Assembly: GCA_039583875.1 (NCBI GenBank)
Contig: CM077151.1
Location: forward strand, 119,885,519-119,949,518
DNA length: 64,000 nucleotides
Reading direction: 5' to 3'
DNA from: Platanthera guangdongensis
Lineage: Eukaryota; Streptophyta; Magnoliopsida; Asparagales; Orchidaceae
The notes beneath the pieces were generated by a model. That model worked only from the letters and a program-made list of their open reading frames with translations. It did no database searches and had not been told where the DNA came from. The translations under genes and the position numbers were made by a program. Below are positions 28,397-40,458 of this stretch, piece after piece (positions within the stretch are counted from its first letter, which is position 1; every line of letters starts with the position of its first letter).

Positions 28397-31012
28397 TGTC
28401 ACAACCCGCATTTTTCTCCGAAATCATGGAGTATAAGAGTATGAGAAAAACACGCATCGTGATGCCACGTCGAGCAGGGGATAACTGTCGACGCTCAGGC
28501 GAACACCATATAACTAGACTATAAAAGTTTCTTAAGTTTAATGATTAGAAAATCATATATCTTTTAAAGGCCGTATCCCTCAGCTCAGTTGATCATCTAG
28601 TCCACAGTTTAAAACTATATTTATACACAGCGGAAAATACTTTATTTATTGCTTTGACATCCTAAGAGAGTGCATAAGTGACCCCCCGGGGTCAGCTTAT
28701 ACTATGCAAGACACTAAATTTATATCATATTATAAGTAGGGAAAATGTTCTTTTTACGTTACTTGGGAAGTATTGCATGAGTTTATAAAAGATGATGATC
28801 ATGAGATATACATATAGTAGTGTTTTAGGTTTAAAAGTAACTAGCAACCTAGCATAAAATTTCCCAAGAGCAAGTAGACTATCTCCATAAAAGGTAGCAG
28901 TAAAAGAAACATATTTTGTATCATAAGGTAAAACTACCAGAGGGCTCCAACAAACTGACACGAACCCACTGGCAAGCATGTACGTCTGTAAGAAAAGCAA
29001 GAAAACTATCTCACAAAAAGTAGGAGAAAGATCCCTACAACTCAAAGGATCACCAATAACACCACAGCAAATCTAGCTGTCTACTCGGCTACTAGTCAGA
29101 ACCTGAGGCATTCAGAAAAGAAAAGAACACCTCAGCAAGTAAAACAAGGAAATTTGAACTATGGCATTAAATTATAATGGAACAAGAGAGTAAGTAAACA
29201 AGACCGTAGAAAGCAAACACTGTCCAGAGTAAACCAAAATTACACCAAACACCAAGCCCTACTCAAATCCTGCAGAGGCTACAAGGCAAAAGACAAGGTA
29301 AACTTGCCACAATATGCTGCATTCTACCAGGAAGAAAAGCCTAACAATCCTAATTTGTGAGTTAATGGCAGTAGTAAACATAAATGGTCCTGAGTTGGTG
29401 ACCAAAAACAGTCCCCCAAACAAACAGTTCCAACAAAAACATAAATTTCCACTGTCGGCACAAAACCACCGCAAATCCAGCCCGTACATGGAATAAAAAG
29501 GTGGCTGCCACAGCAAATGCCCAGCCCGTACCTGGGACTAAAAAGTGGCGGCCACGACTCACACACAAAACATCCCGCTCCTTTAGAGCATCAAAACACC
29601 ACTACCTGCCTTAACCCACGATTCGGCCCTCAAATTAATGGAAGAACGAAAGGCCGACACGACAATTCCACTAGGAGGTAATCACTCGGGAAGAAGGGTA
29701 ATTGAAAAGAAATAAAATTTTGCCTACAGGAATCGTCTAACGCAGCTCGACGTTTTTCGTCGAGCGCTGGAACAAAATCGTCGAACTCAGGAAACTCGTT
29801 GAACGCAGCTCGACGTTTTTCGTCGAATCACAGGACACGGGCAATCGTCGAACTCCGTTCGATGATTTGCCTTTCGTCGATCAAAGGCCACGGGGAATCG
29901 TCGAACTCCGTTCGATGATTTACCGTTAAACGCAGAGCACAGGGAAAAAAGTCTAATACAGACCACGGGGAAAATATCGTCGGACGTCGTTCGATGATTT
30001 TCCCTCCGTCGAACAGAGGTCACGGGAAAATCGTCGAACTCTGTTCGACGATTTCCGTCAGAAACAGAACTAAGGCTCGTCGTCGAGCTCAGCTTGACGA
30101 TAATCGTCGAACCCAGATCGACGATTTCCGTCGATCTGGCTGTATTGAGTGCACAGTAATCCTGAACCTCTTACTTCGTTTCCGTCCAACTTCTTAGCCT
30201 AACCAAACCTATTACTGGCAATATAAGTATAAAATCTCACTGTTATTGGATTCTAGGGTTGGAAGGCTAATGTCTACCCAAACAGAGGTTTTTAACAGGG
30301 AACCATTTGAAAGATTAACAGGAAACCGTTTGATAAAACAGACAAGGTTACAGCACTCCAGCCAAAGACATGAGTTTTAAAACTTGAGAGAATGCAAACA
30401 GAACTTAAAGGGGCATTATGGTTAATGATTCACATAATTTTGACAGGAAAACAGAGCAAATAATAATTTCAGGGAAAACTTGAATGATTACAGTAAATTG
30501 ATCAGGCTGCGGTTTCTCCCTCACAGAAGGAGACAATGAATAGTCTCGTTTATTTCTTAAGGCTATATATATGATGCATGGATATGTCTTTTCAATCTAA
30601 CTGCCACCTAAAACCACTCATTTCAAACTTTACAAATTAATTAATCATTACATCCATTATTATTAACACACCAAAACGACGCAAAAACCGAACCACCTCG
30701 GAATCTGACGAAATTCGCACCGTAGTTAAACACCCATGCTACGAACGCAACGGCGAAGTCGAAATCAACTTTCGACGAACAAAACTCGGGTTATCACTAC
30801 CCGAAGCCAAAACACAAGCATCCCCCGAGAGGTCTCACCGGTCACCAAAACAGACCCGGCTTGCTAGGAGATCTTGCCAAAAAGACTACCAATAACCATA
30901 CAAGGAACCAAAAGGGCTAAGACCATGCTCTAACAAATGGCACATGCTGCAAATGCGTCAACGTAACGCCAAATGAGAATTAAATAATCGCAGAAAAATC
31001 GGGGGCGTTACA
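28397..31012 (-). repeat. Tekay-C 3' LTR
   Basis: It is 2616 bp long. It lacks about 320 bp present in the partner LTR at roughly 48004-48325; the break lies at 30500-30505, where short GATCA-like matches flank the missing piece. TATATATAG on the minus strand near 30565-30573 is a candidate TATA box. Confidence 0.88.
29728..30145. repeat. TCGTCGAAC...GTTCGACGAT inverted-motif array in Tekay-C LTR
   Basis: Blocks such as AATCGTCGAACTCCGTTCGA and CGAACGCAGCTCGACGTTTT repeat about ten times as imperfect inverted repeats. The same array is at 47230-47640 in the partner LTR. In element orientation it lies downstream of the candidate TATA box, so it would be transcribed. Confidence 0.85.
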
Positions 31013-31031
31013 GTCAATCCCCCTAAAAGAA
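31013..31031 (-). other. Polypurine tract of Tekay-C
   Basis: TTTCTTTTAGGGGGATTGAC on the minus strand lies directly before the 3' LTR. It is less purine-pure than in Tekay-A and Tekay-B. Confidence 0.6.
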
Positions 31032-31120
31032 AGTTTCGTCCCGAAACTTTATATACACCACTTCTACTATAGAAGGAAAGTAACAAACAAGAGTACTAGA
31101 AAGGAAACGTACCAAACAAA

Positions 31121-32264
31121 TCACGGGAACAAATGAGGGTGAGCCTCCCTCATAGCCGACTCTAGCTCCCAAGTTGCGCTTTCCAAATCCTGATTCTTCC
31201 ATAGAACTTTCACCATCGGGATAGACTTCGTCCGCAGCACCCGATCTTGAGTATCCAAGATGCGGACCGACACCTCAACATAAGAAAGATTAGGCTCCAA
31301 CTAGGGCACAATATCCAAAACTTGCCCACTGCTTCGCACACACTTGCGCAATTGGATTACATGAAACACATTATGAATACCCGGGAAATTTGCCGGCAAA
31401 TCCAGTCTATAAGCTAACACACCAATCTGTTCAACAATCTTAAACGGGCCCACATACCTCGGATCCAATTTTCGGTTCTTACCGAACCTCTTAACACCAA
31501 CCATCGGGGAAACCTTAAGAAACACAAGGTCCCCTACAAAAAACTCCAAGTCAGACCTACGCTGGTTGGCGTTCTTCTTATATCTCTCCTAAGCAATACT
31601 AAGCTTTTCGCGAATAAGCTTCACAGCAGTTTCCATCTCCTCGAGCGCATCCAGACCTAACACAGGCCTCTACCGACCTCGGTTCAAAACAAGGGAGTTC
31701 TGCAGCGCCTCCCATACAAAGCCTCAAATGGAGTCATTTGCAAGCTCTCCTGGTAACTGGTGTTGTATGCAAATTCCATAAGCCGCAAACGCTCATCCCA
31801 CGCTCCACCGTGGTCCAAGATGTACCACCTGATCATATCCTCAACTATCTGGTTCACTCGCTCAGTCTGACCATTGGTCTGTGGGTGGTAAGCTGTAGAA
31901 TACCTCAAATCTGTACCCAAACCCTCTTATAGACTCCTCCAGAAGCGAGATGTAAAATGGGAGTCTCGATCCGAAATGATGCTAACTGGTACCCCATGCA
32001 ATCTGATGACCTCATTCAAATACAGCTCCGCTATCTTTTTCATCGGATAATAATCTTATATGGCACAAGGTGAGCAAACTTCGTCAGTCTGTCCACTATA
32101 ACCCAAACAGAATTAAAACCTCTAGGTGATCTCGGCAAGCCCGTAATGAAGTCCATAGAAATACTCTCTCACTTCCAAGTAGGGATCTCCAACGGAGTCA
32201 ACTTGCCACCAGGCCTTCCATGATCGTCCTTCACACGCTTTCAAGTGTGGCACTCAGCAACAAA
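31121..32264 (-). pseudogene. Tekay-C integrase core, C-terminal region and chromodomain-like tail
   Basis: Recognisable pieces: [14 protein letters not shown], the STAYHPQTNGQTERV block with catalytic Glu in 31920-31684, then [33 protein letters not shown] and HNVFHV (31549-31301). After a stop at 31301-31303 the frame continues to 31121 with SIPMVKVLWKNQ and SATWE, a chromodomain-like tail. Several stops and at least two frameshifts (near 32045 and 31690) break it. Confidence 0.85.
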
Positions 32265-33314
32265 TCAGGCTATATCACCCTTCATCCCATACCACCAGGC
32301 AATCTGCTTCAATTCATGATACATCTTTGTGGATCCTGGATGGTAGGAAACACTGGATCCATGAGCCTCTCTGAAAATCATAACCCTGATGTCTCTAACA
32401 GCGGGAATGCAGAACCTGCCGCAGTACTTCAAAGTACCCGCATCATCAATAGAGAAATCCGGCAACTCCCCTCTCTCAGTCCTGAGGTACAAGTGCAGAA
32501 GATCCGGATCATCCTTCTGGTGCAACCTGGTAAGTGCAATCCAAGACGGATCTGTCACTGCCAAACTACTCTGCAAGTCACAGCATCCCACGGAAATATC
32601 CATCAAGAGGAATTCTTCCACTAAATGATCGGCGGTGAGATTAAAGATCTTCCCCATCTTCCGGCTCAGGGCATCGGCCACTACATTGGCCTTGCCCGGA
32701 TGATACTGTATATCCACATCATAATCGACCACATACTCTACCCAACGCCGCTGGCGCAAATTCAGCTCTTTCTGGGTGAAGACATACTTGAGGCTTTTAT
32801 GATCGGTGTAGATCTTGCACTGAGCACCATAAAGTAAATGTCTCCACAACTTCAGCGCAAAGATCACTGCCGCGAACTCAAGATCATGCGTAGGGTAGTT
32901 CCTCTCCCGAGTCTTCAGTTGCCTCGACCCATACGCAATAACCTTCCCTTCTTGCATCAACACACCTCCGAGCCCAACATGCGAGGCATCCACATACACA
33001 TCATAGTCCATGCCCTCCGTAGGCAATGCCAAAATAGGAGCAGAACACAGCCTGCTTTTCAGCTCCGGAAAAGCCTCCTCGCATTTCTCGCTCCAAATGA
33101 ATGCCGCATTCTTCTGTGTCAGCTTAGTCAAGGGCACTGCCAGTGTGGAAAAGCCCTCCAAGAATCTTCTATAATAGCCGGCCAACCCCAAGAAGCTCCT
33201 AATCTCCTTGGGTGTGCTCGGCCTATGACAATTCATCACTACAGAAATCTTTTCCGGGTCAACCGAAATGCCGTCTTTGTTCACCACATGACCCAGGAAG
33301 GAAACCTGGGACAA
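32265..33314 (-). pseudogene. Tekay-C RT thumb, RNase H and integrase zinc domain
   Basis: This 349-residue open segment starts directly after an in-frame TAG (33315-33317) replacing the usual Trp in CEFWLS. It holds [14 protein letters not shown], RNase H ([44 protein letters not shown]) and the start of the integrase zinc domain ([11 protein letters not shown]). Confidence 0.9.
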
Positions 33315-34477
33315 CTAGAATTCACATTTACTCAACTTGGAGAATAACTGATGGTCCCTCAAAGCAGATAAAACCAATCGCAGATGCTGCTCAAGCTCCT
33401 CAGCACTGCGAGAAAAAATCAGAACATCGTCTATAAATATGACCACAAACTTATCCAAAAAGTCCTTGAACACCTGGTTCATCATGTCCATGAATGCTAA
33501 TGGTGCGTTGGTCAAACCAAACGACATAACCAGAAATTCGAAATGCCCATGCCTTGACCTGAAAGCAGTCCGTGGAATGTCTGACTCACGGATCCTGAGC
33601 TGATGATAACCTGAACGAAGATCAATCTTGGAAAACACCGTGCTACCACGCAACTGATCAAATAAATCATCGATCCTCGGCAGAGGGTACCTGTTCTTTA
33701 TGGTAACTTTATTCAGCTCCCTATAATCGATGCACAGCCTCATAGACCCATCCTTTTTATTCACAAATAGAACAGGAGCACCCCAAGACGACGAACTCGG
33801 CCTAATAAAACCTTTAGCCAACAACTCGTCCAACTGGACTCGCAACTCCTCCAACTCACGAGGGGCCCTCCGGTAATGCGCCTTAGCAATAGGACGCGTA
33901 CCCGATTCCAAATCAATCACAAAATCAACATCCCGCTCGGGGGGAAGACCAGGAAGGTCATCAGGAAAAACATCAGAGAAACCACGAACAACAGGAATCT
34001 CCTCCAAGCGTGGTACGCTAACAGCAGTCCCAACCACTGAGACTAAACAAGCAAAACAATCAGAATGAAACAGCTTCTGAGCACATATCGCAGAAATGAT
34101 AGGAAATTCCTGGCACAGATCAGCATACACACTTCCAGGGTGACCGTTGTCCTTGATGAAGTCCAAGCGCTTCCCTTTGCACTGAATAACCGCATCATAC
34201 CTATACAACCAGTCCATGCCCAGAATAATATCGATGTCCTCGAGATCAATCATCTTCAAGTCTGCCTTCGCAAGAAAATCCCCCAACAAAACCGGGCAAT
34301 CCAAAATGTCCAAATATGATAACTCAGATTCACCAGAAGGGAACTTGACGCGGAAGGTATCACGAACTTGATCTAGAATCAACCGATATCGCTCTACAAA
34401 AGCTCTAGCCACAAACGACTGGGTAGCGCCGGAGTCGAACAGAACACGCGCCCAACGGTTCTTCATCTTAAATTTAC
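33315..34477 (-). pseudogene. Tekay-C protease and reverse transcriptase
   Basis: The protease is [10 protein letters not shown] with DSG, then [13 protein letters not shown] follows with [62 protein letters not shown] and [13 protein letters not shown]. The 383-residue frame is intact from the proposed splice acceptor to the TAG at 33315-33317. Confidence 0.9.
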
Positions 34478-34569
34478 CTATAGGAGTACATAAGCAACTA
34501 AGGCACTACCAGAACAAAACTAAAACCATGCTAGCAAATAAAACTTTCAAGCTAGGAAAAATGACTAAC
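34478..34569 (-). other. Proposed gag-pro intron of Tekay-C (92 nt)
   Basis: Donor context is ACTCAGGTCATCTCAG followed by GTTAGTCATT; the acceptor is TGTACTCCTATAG. Splicing joins Gag QVIS in frame to [17 protein letters not shown]. The Gag stop TAG is within the first five intron bases. It occupies the same position as in the Tekay-A family although the intron bases are unrelated. Confidence 0.6.
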
Positions 34570-35794
34570 CTGAGATGACCTGAGTCGAAGTCTGAGCCTC
34601 CTCAGAAGAGATCACGTTCAGCTTTCCTTTGCCCTTGACCACATGATGAGGCAGAGGTAAAGCCTGGAGTGGAACTGCCTGAAGAATAGGCTGGACCTGA
34701 GGACACCTAGCCTTGATATGGCCCTTCAGGCCACACTGAAAGCAGACCTTATCCTTGGACCAGCACTAGGCAGCATCATGCCCGGGTCGCTTGCAAACAG
34801 CACAGGAAACATCCTTCCTAGGAGCACCTTGAATGGCATGAACTTGCTCCTTCCTCTGAGATCCAGCCTTCTTGAAACACCTCTCAATAGGGTGGCCTGA
34901 CCGGCCACAGAAGCTACACACTACCCTGCTCTTCTTTCCTGAAGCAGCATCAAGTAGATGTGGGTTCTTCTCCTCAGCAGACTTTCTCTTGTCCTTCCTC
35001 ATTTGCTGGCCCCTGCTCTTAGCGGTCTCAATTGCCTCCACTTTTAGAGCAGCCTCCACAAGTCCTGCATAAGTCACTGATCCATAAGCACTGTCTAACT
35101 GCTGAACCTCGCTCCTCAAGCCACCAAGGAACCGCTTGACTCGATCTGCTTCAACACTCACCAACCCAGGGACAAACCTGCTCAACTTGCTGAACACTAT
35201 CTCGTACTCACTGACCGTGAGTTGCCTCTACTTCAGGTGAAGGAAGTCGTTCATAAGTCGGTCACGCTCGACCGAAGGCAAGAACTTCCTCAACAACATC
35301 TCCTTGAACAATGCCCAAGTGCAACCAGCCACCAAGCTCTCCTTTTCCCTAAGCCACCAGCTCTTAGCCAAACCCTTTAGCTGATAGGCGGATAACATCA
35401 CTCTCTAGTCATCTGCAACACCGGAGTACGAGAACATCTCCTCCATGGAGATCAGCTAATCATCTATGACCATGAAATCAGCCTTCCCATCATATGTAGG
35501 AGGGCTAAGTCTCTGAAACTGAGAAATGAAGGCCATTTCCGCTGGCACCACCACTGGAGGCCTCAGGGGAGCAGGAGGGGGAGGGGCAGCTGAACCCCCT
35601 GCAGGGTCTTGCACTCCCTGAGTTTGTCCTGCCACAACTGCTGCCAGAGACTGAATCTGGACCTGCATCTCCACCATCTGCCTGGTCAGGGAATCGTTGC
35701 TCAATGGCAAGCTCTCGATCACCGCATCACTCTGCGCTCCAGAAGTCTCACCCTCAGACAGGGGTGTCGACCTCATCGAAGGACGTCTCGCCAT
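34570..35794 (-). pseudogene. Tekay-C Gag with three zinc knuckles
   Basis: The start at 35794 (MARRPSMRSTPLSEGE) is followed by a Gln-rich N terminus and the Gag core (FQRLSPPTYDGKAD, AKSWWLREKE, FVPGLVSVEADRVKRFLGGL). Three Cys/His clusters follow: CSFCGRSGHPIERC, CAVCKRPGHDAA and CFQCGLKGHIKARC. In-frame stops lie near 35455, 35405, 35230 and 34765. Two of these replace the Trp expected in DDW-type positions, as C-to-T decay would. Confidence 0.85.
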
Positions 35795-36483
35795 CCTAAA
35801 ATCATGTCAACATTAGCGAAATCCTGGTACAATAGTTGGAACTAACTACAAGTACAGACAATACATACATAAATATGATCTTAAAACTGCTAAACTTGCT
35901 CTGGGAGTTTATTTTAACAAAAATGATGTTATGCCTAACCTGGGATGGTTAACCACCACCATCTAACTCTTGTGCCTAGATCGGGAATGCATGAATTTAT
36001 ATTCTTTTTTTTCTGATTTAAAACAAAGTGTGTACATATGTCATCCTGCAAGTCTTTAACTTGGCACGTTGTGCTTATGCAATGTTATGCTATGCATGAT
36101 TGTGCTATGCATTCTAAAAGGGCCCTAATGCATGTCATGAGCGGCGTACACATGAAAATGTTATGCATCCCATACTACATAATATTCTCATGCAACGAAA
36201 AGAAACGTGCTAGTCGCATTCATGTGGTGAGGTTATGCATCCCATACAACATAACCCTCACATGTTTCCCCTATGGTGGATCCATATACAGACACATATT
36301 ATGCATCCCATACTACATAATATGCCACGTATACTTCATGTTATGCTATGAGTGTAGTGTTCGTGCTTCAGCCAAGATGTGCTGATGATATATTGGTGTG
36401 TGTATGATATGATGCTAAACTCCTAATACCTATAAGGAAAGGTTGCCCGACAAATTGTCAAGCAAGCTCCCTCTGATACCAAC
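35795..36483 (-). other. Tekay-C leader with short dispersed repeats and PBS
   Basis: TGGTATCAGAG at 36481-36471 (minus strand) is the PBS next to the LTR at 36484. In the leader the string TTATGCATCCCATACTACAT recurs at about 36161, 36233 (one change) and 36300. It begins TTATG and runs on to CATAA, so it is partly self-complementary. No protein is supported. Confidence 0.75.
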
Positions 36484-37687
36484 TGTCATAACCCGCATTT
36501 TTCTCCGAAATCATGGAGTATCAGAGTATGAGAAAAACACGCGTTGTGATGCTACGTCGAGCAGGGGATAACTGTCGATGCTCAGGCGAACACCATCTAA
36601 CTAGACTATGAAAGTTTCTTAAGTTTAATGATTAGAAAATCAGATATCTTTTAGAGGCCGTATCCCTCAGCTCAGTGGATCATCTAGTCCACAGTTTAAA
36701 ACTATATTTATACACAGTGGAAAATACTTTGTTTATTGCTTTGACATCCTAAGAGAGTGCATAAGTGACCGCCTGGGGTCAGCTTATACTATGCAAGACA
36801 CTAAATTTATATCATATTATAAGTAGGGAAAACGTTCTTTTTACATTACTTGGGAAGTAGTGTATGAGTTTATAAAACATGCTGATCATGAGATATACAT
36901 ATAGTAGTGTTTTAGGTTTAAAAGTAACTAGCAACCTAGCATAAAATTTCCAAAGAGCAAGTAGACTATCTCCAGAAAATGTAGCAGTAAAAGAAACATA
37001 TTTTGTATCAAAAGGTAAAACTACCAGAGGGCGCCAACAAACTGACACGAACCCACTGGCAAGCATATACGTCTGTAAGAAAAGCAAGAAAACTACCTCA
37101 CAAAAAGTAAGAGAAAGATCCCTAAAACTCAAGGGATCACCAGCAACACCACAACAAATCTAGCCGTCTACTCGACTACTAGTCAGAACCTGAGGCATTC
37201 AGAAAAGAAAAGAACATCTCAGCAAGTAAAACAAGAAAATCTGAACTATGGCATTAAATTACAATGGAACAAGAGAGTAAGTAAACAAGACAGTAAAAAT
37301 CAAACACTGTCCAGAGTAAACCAAAATTACACCAAACACCAAGCAACAACACCAAGCCCTGCTCAAATCCTGCAGAGGCTACAAGGCAAAAGACAAGGTA
37401 AACTTGCCATAATATGCTGCATTCTACCAGGAAGAAACGCCTAACAATCCTAATTTGTGAGTTAATGGCAGTAGTAAACAGAAATGGTCCTGAGTTGGTG
37501 ACCAAAAACAGTCCCCCAAACAAACAATTCCAACAAAAACATAAATTTCCACTGTCGGCACAAAACCGCCACAAATCCAGCATGTACCTGTAATAAAAAA
37601 GGTGGCGGCCATAACAAATGCCCAGCCCGTACCTGGGACTAAAAAGTGGCGGCCACGGCTCACACACAAAATATCCCGCTCCTTTAG
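36484..37687 (-). repeat. Tekay-C 5' LTR, part left of the Tekay-B insertion
   Basis: It aligns with 28397-29590 of the 3' LTR. It ends with TTTAG (37683-37687), the target duplicated by Tekay-B. Confidence 0.9.
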
Positions 37688-39986
37688 TGTAACACCCCCT
37701 ATCCGTCGCATAGCATATAGCAGTAGGTCCGGCCGGGGCCCGACGCCATATACCACAGACAGACCGGGTGGTTACTTATGGAAACCATCCAACCAATCTC
37801 AACGTCCTACACAGAGCATTCTAGCGGAATCAGTTTATAAAGGTTGTAAACAAGAACCCAGCAACAAGCACGAATGTCCAATACTATGAAATAGGAATGT
37901 TATTACAAAATACTCAAAATAAGCCTTAAGGCCTTACAAAATGTTTCACTTGAATATTACATGTTTTACAAACCACGGCACGCAGGCCGGTCACACATGA
38001 ATAAAGCAGTAAACACTTCTACTTGGGCCTTCAAGTGCCGGCTTCGCAAAAAGGGCTTTAGCCCGCTATTGACCGCTTGGTCCAGCTGCACCTGCAAGCA
38101 ACAAACCACCGCACGGTGGCAAAACAAGGCAACGGTCAGCAATGCTGACCAAATTATAACGATCCCGCCCCCAACTCGGGGCGGCGATGCTCCTTCCCTG
38201 CATTTCATTAGCATAAGCGAGTAATTTATAACCATAGCCATAACATCACAGACGTTGGCTCGTACGGCCACACGCCCCGTACACTCAGGGCACATTCTCG
38301 GTGAACCGGTCGATGTCACGTCAATTTAAGCCATTGACATTCCAGACTCACCACTGCCACTTAGACGGCCAAACATATGAGCAATTTGTCTTCTTGGCAT
38401 GGGTCACGTCAATTTAAGCCATTGACCGCCGAAGACTCACATCTATGCCAACGGCAAGTGCCACGTAACCTTAGGTCTCTTTAACCGAACGACATAAAGC
38501 GGGTACGGTTCCATCTAACCCGTGCTCACATCGCAACGACAATTTAAGCCATTTGCGCGGGTCAAACTTTCGCCGAGTCCCATTCTATCGCAAGTCACAT
38601 AACTCGGTTATGTTCAAGTTGGCTCTCAGGCCACCAAGTTGGCAAGATCTCGTATCCGCCCAGTTTTCCGGGTGCACCTTTGGGTTAGTCCCCAAGGCTC
38701 CCTGCTGCAATCTACCGCGTAGAAAACCCGAAAACAACCAATAGCACGGAGTCTTCTCCGGCCTTATGCAATGCAACCTCACCGATCCATACTAACATGT
38801 CCGGGTAGGCTTCACACATCATGCCTATGTCCGTTCTCGCATACGGACTCTAAACAATGGTGACTTCACATATCTACCCGAAGGAACGCCTCCAACTCTC
38901 CGCAAACTCGCGAGAGCGGGCTTCCTATGCTAGGAAAGAGAGCTATTTGTGCTCAAGATGAGGATCGTTACCCTTGAGTTCCTCTTTGGCGCCATTGAAA
39001 AGTAATCGGATGGAAATCACCGCACTTGCGTTGCCTCCGTGGATCCAGAGTCGGCTTGCGATTCGGAGCTCCGAAGCTCCTCCAATGGCGGAATCTAGTT
39101 CTTCTTCCTCCAATGGCTCTCCTCTTTCTCCAAGGACTTGGAGAGATGATAAGGTATGAAAGTGATGGATTTCTAAGTCAACTCACGGGTATATCCCTTC
39201 AGGAACATCCCCCAGCCGTTGGATCTCAAAACAAGGAAACGAACGGCTTTGATTCGGGGCTGAAATGCCCAATCTGGACCGAACACGGACTGGCACACGC
39301 CCTTGTCCAGGGCCGTGTGCTGCATTCGCCGTCAAAATCGAATCTCCTGGAACCTCACACGGGTATCGAACACGCCCGTGTTCGAGCTGACACGCCCGTG
39401 TTCCACTTAACACGGCCGTGTAGCCGGCCGTGTACCCCATGATTTTTCCCCATTTTCAACCCGAGCACTGCACGGGTTCTAGGACACGCCCGTGTCCTTA
39501 CCCGTGTCACCTTGACACGCCTGGACCCCAGGCCGTGTACACGGGACATTTCGTCGAGGGAAGATCGACGACTTGATGACACGGCCTTGGACACGCCCGT
39601 GTCCGAGGCCGTGTGCCTTGTCTCGACGATCGTCGAGTGAATCTCGATGACTCCCTGGGACGATCGTCGACACGGGTCGACACGCCCTGCGACACGCCCG
39701 TGTCGCAGGCCGTGTGCCCATTCTCGATGAATCGTCGAGTACAACTCGACGACTCACGGCTAAGTGTCGACACGGGTCGACACGCCCTGCGACACGCCCG
39801 TGTCGCAGGCCGTGTGCCCCCCTCTCGACGAATCGTCGAGTCAAACTCGACGACTTCGCGGCTAAGTGTCGACACGGCTTGACACGCCCTGGGACACGCC
39901 CGTGTCCCAGGCCGTGTGCCTGCTGCCAGAACCTAAACTGGCCCAAAACGTCGCCCTTTTGCTCCTTTGAGTTTCGGGGCGTTACA
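37688..39986 (-). repeat. Tekay-B 3' LTR
   Basis: Pairs with 44784-47083. Its U3 (from 39986 leftward) carries the CACGCCCGTGTC and GTCGA array at about 39290-39940. Confidence 0.94.
39290..39940. repeat. Mixed array of GACACGCCCGTGTC and TCGTCGA motifs in Tekay-B U3
   Basis: Units such as GACACGCCCGTGTC, GGCCGTGTG, CGACGATCGTCGAG and GTGTCGACACGGGTCGACAC alternate. Both motif types are self-complementary. The second LTR has the same at about 46380-47030. Confidence 0.85.
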
Positions 39987-40338
39987 ACTCTCCCCCTCTT
40001 AAAAGAATTTCGCCCACGAAATTACATAAAGGAAAGACATGTACAAAACCAAAATTTGTACCTGAGCGGAACAACTTCGGATACTCGTCAAGCATAGTCT
40101 GCTCTCTCTCCCAAGAGAGCTCCTCACGACCGCAATTGTCCCACCGGACTTTGACCATCCTGATCTCTTTATTGCGTAGCCGCTTGACCTCCGAGTCCTC
40201 AATCCACACGGGCTTGACCTTTGTCGTTAGCCCACTATCCACCGGTACTTGATCAACCGCGATCACTTGCGTAGGCTCTTGCACCACCTTCCAAAGCACC
40301 GAAATATGGAATACATTATGTAAACAACTTAGCTCCAA
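39982..40338 (-). pseudogene. Tekay-B integrase C terminus with chromodomain-like tail
   Basis: An open segment with HNVFHISVL, then IRMVKVRWDNCGREELSWE. It ends LLRGGEL followed by TAA. The last residues are encoded by the polypurine tract. Upstream at 40339-40458 the frame is broken from the integrase core. Confidence 0.85.
39987..40005 (-). other. Polypurine tract of Tekay-B
   Basis: CTTTTAAGAGGGGGAGAGT on the minus strand. Pol is translated through it and stops on TAA (39984-39982) within the LTR terminus TGTAAC. Confidence 0.85.
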
Positions 40339-40458
40339 CCTATAGGCCGCTTAGCCAACTCGCTCCAGAACCTCAAACGGCCCAAGGTATCTCGGGTTTA
40401 GCTTTTTCACTCGTCGCACCCACGAGACACCCTTGAACGGCTTGATCTTTAAGTATAC

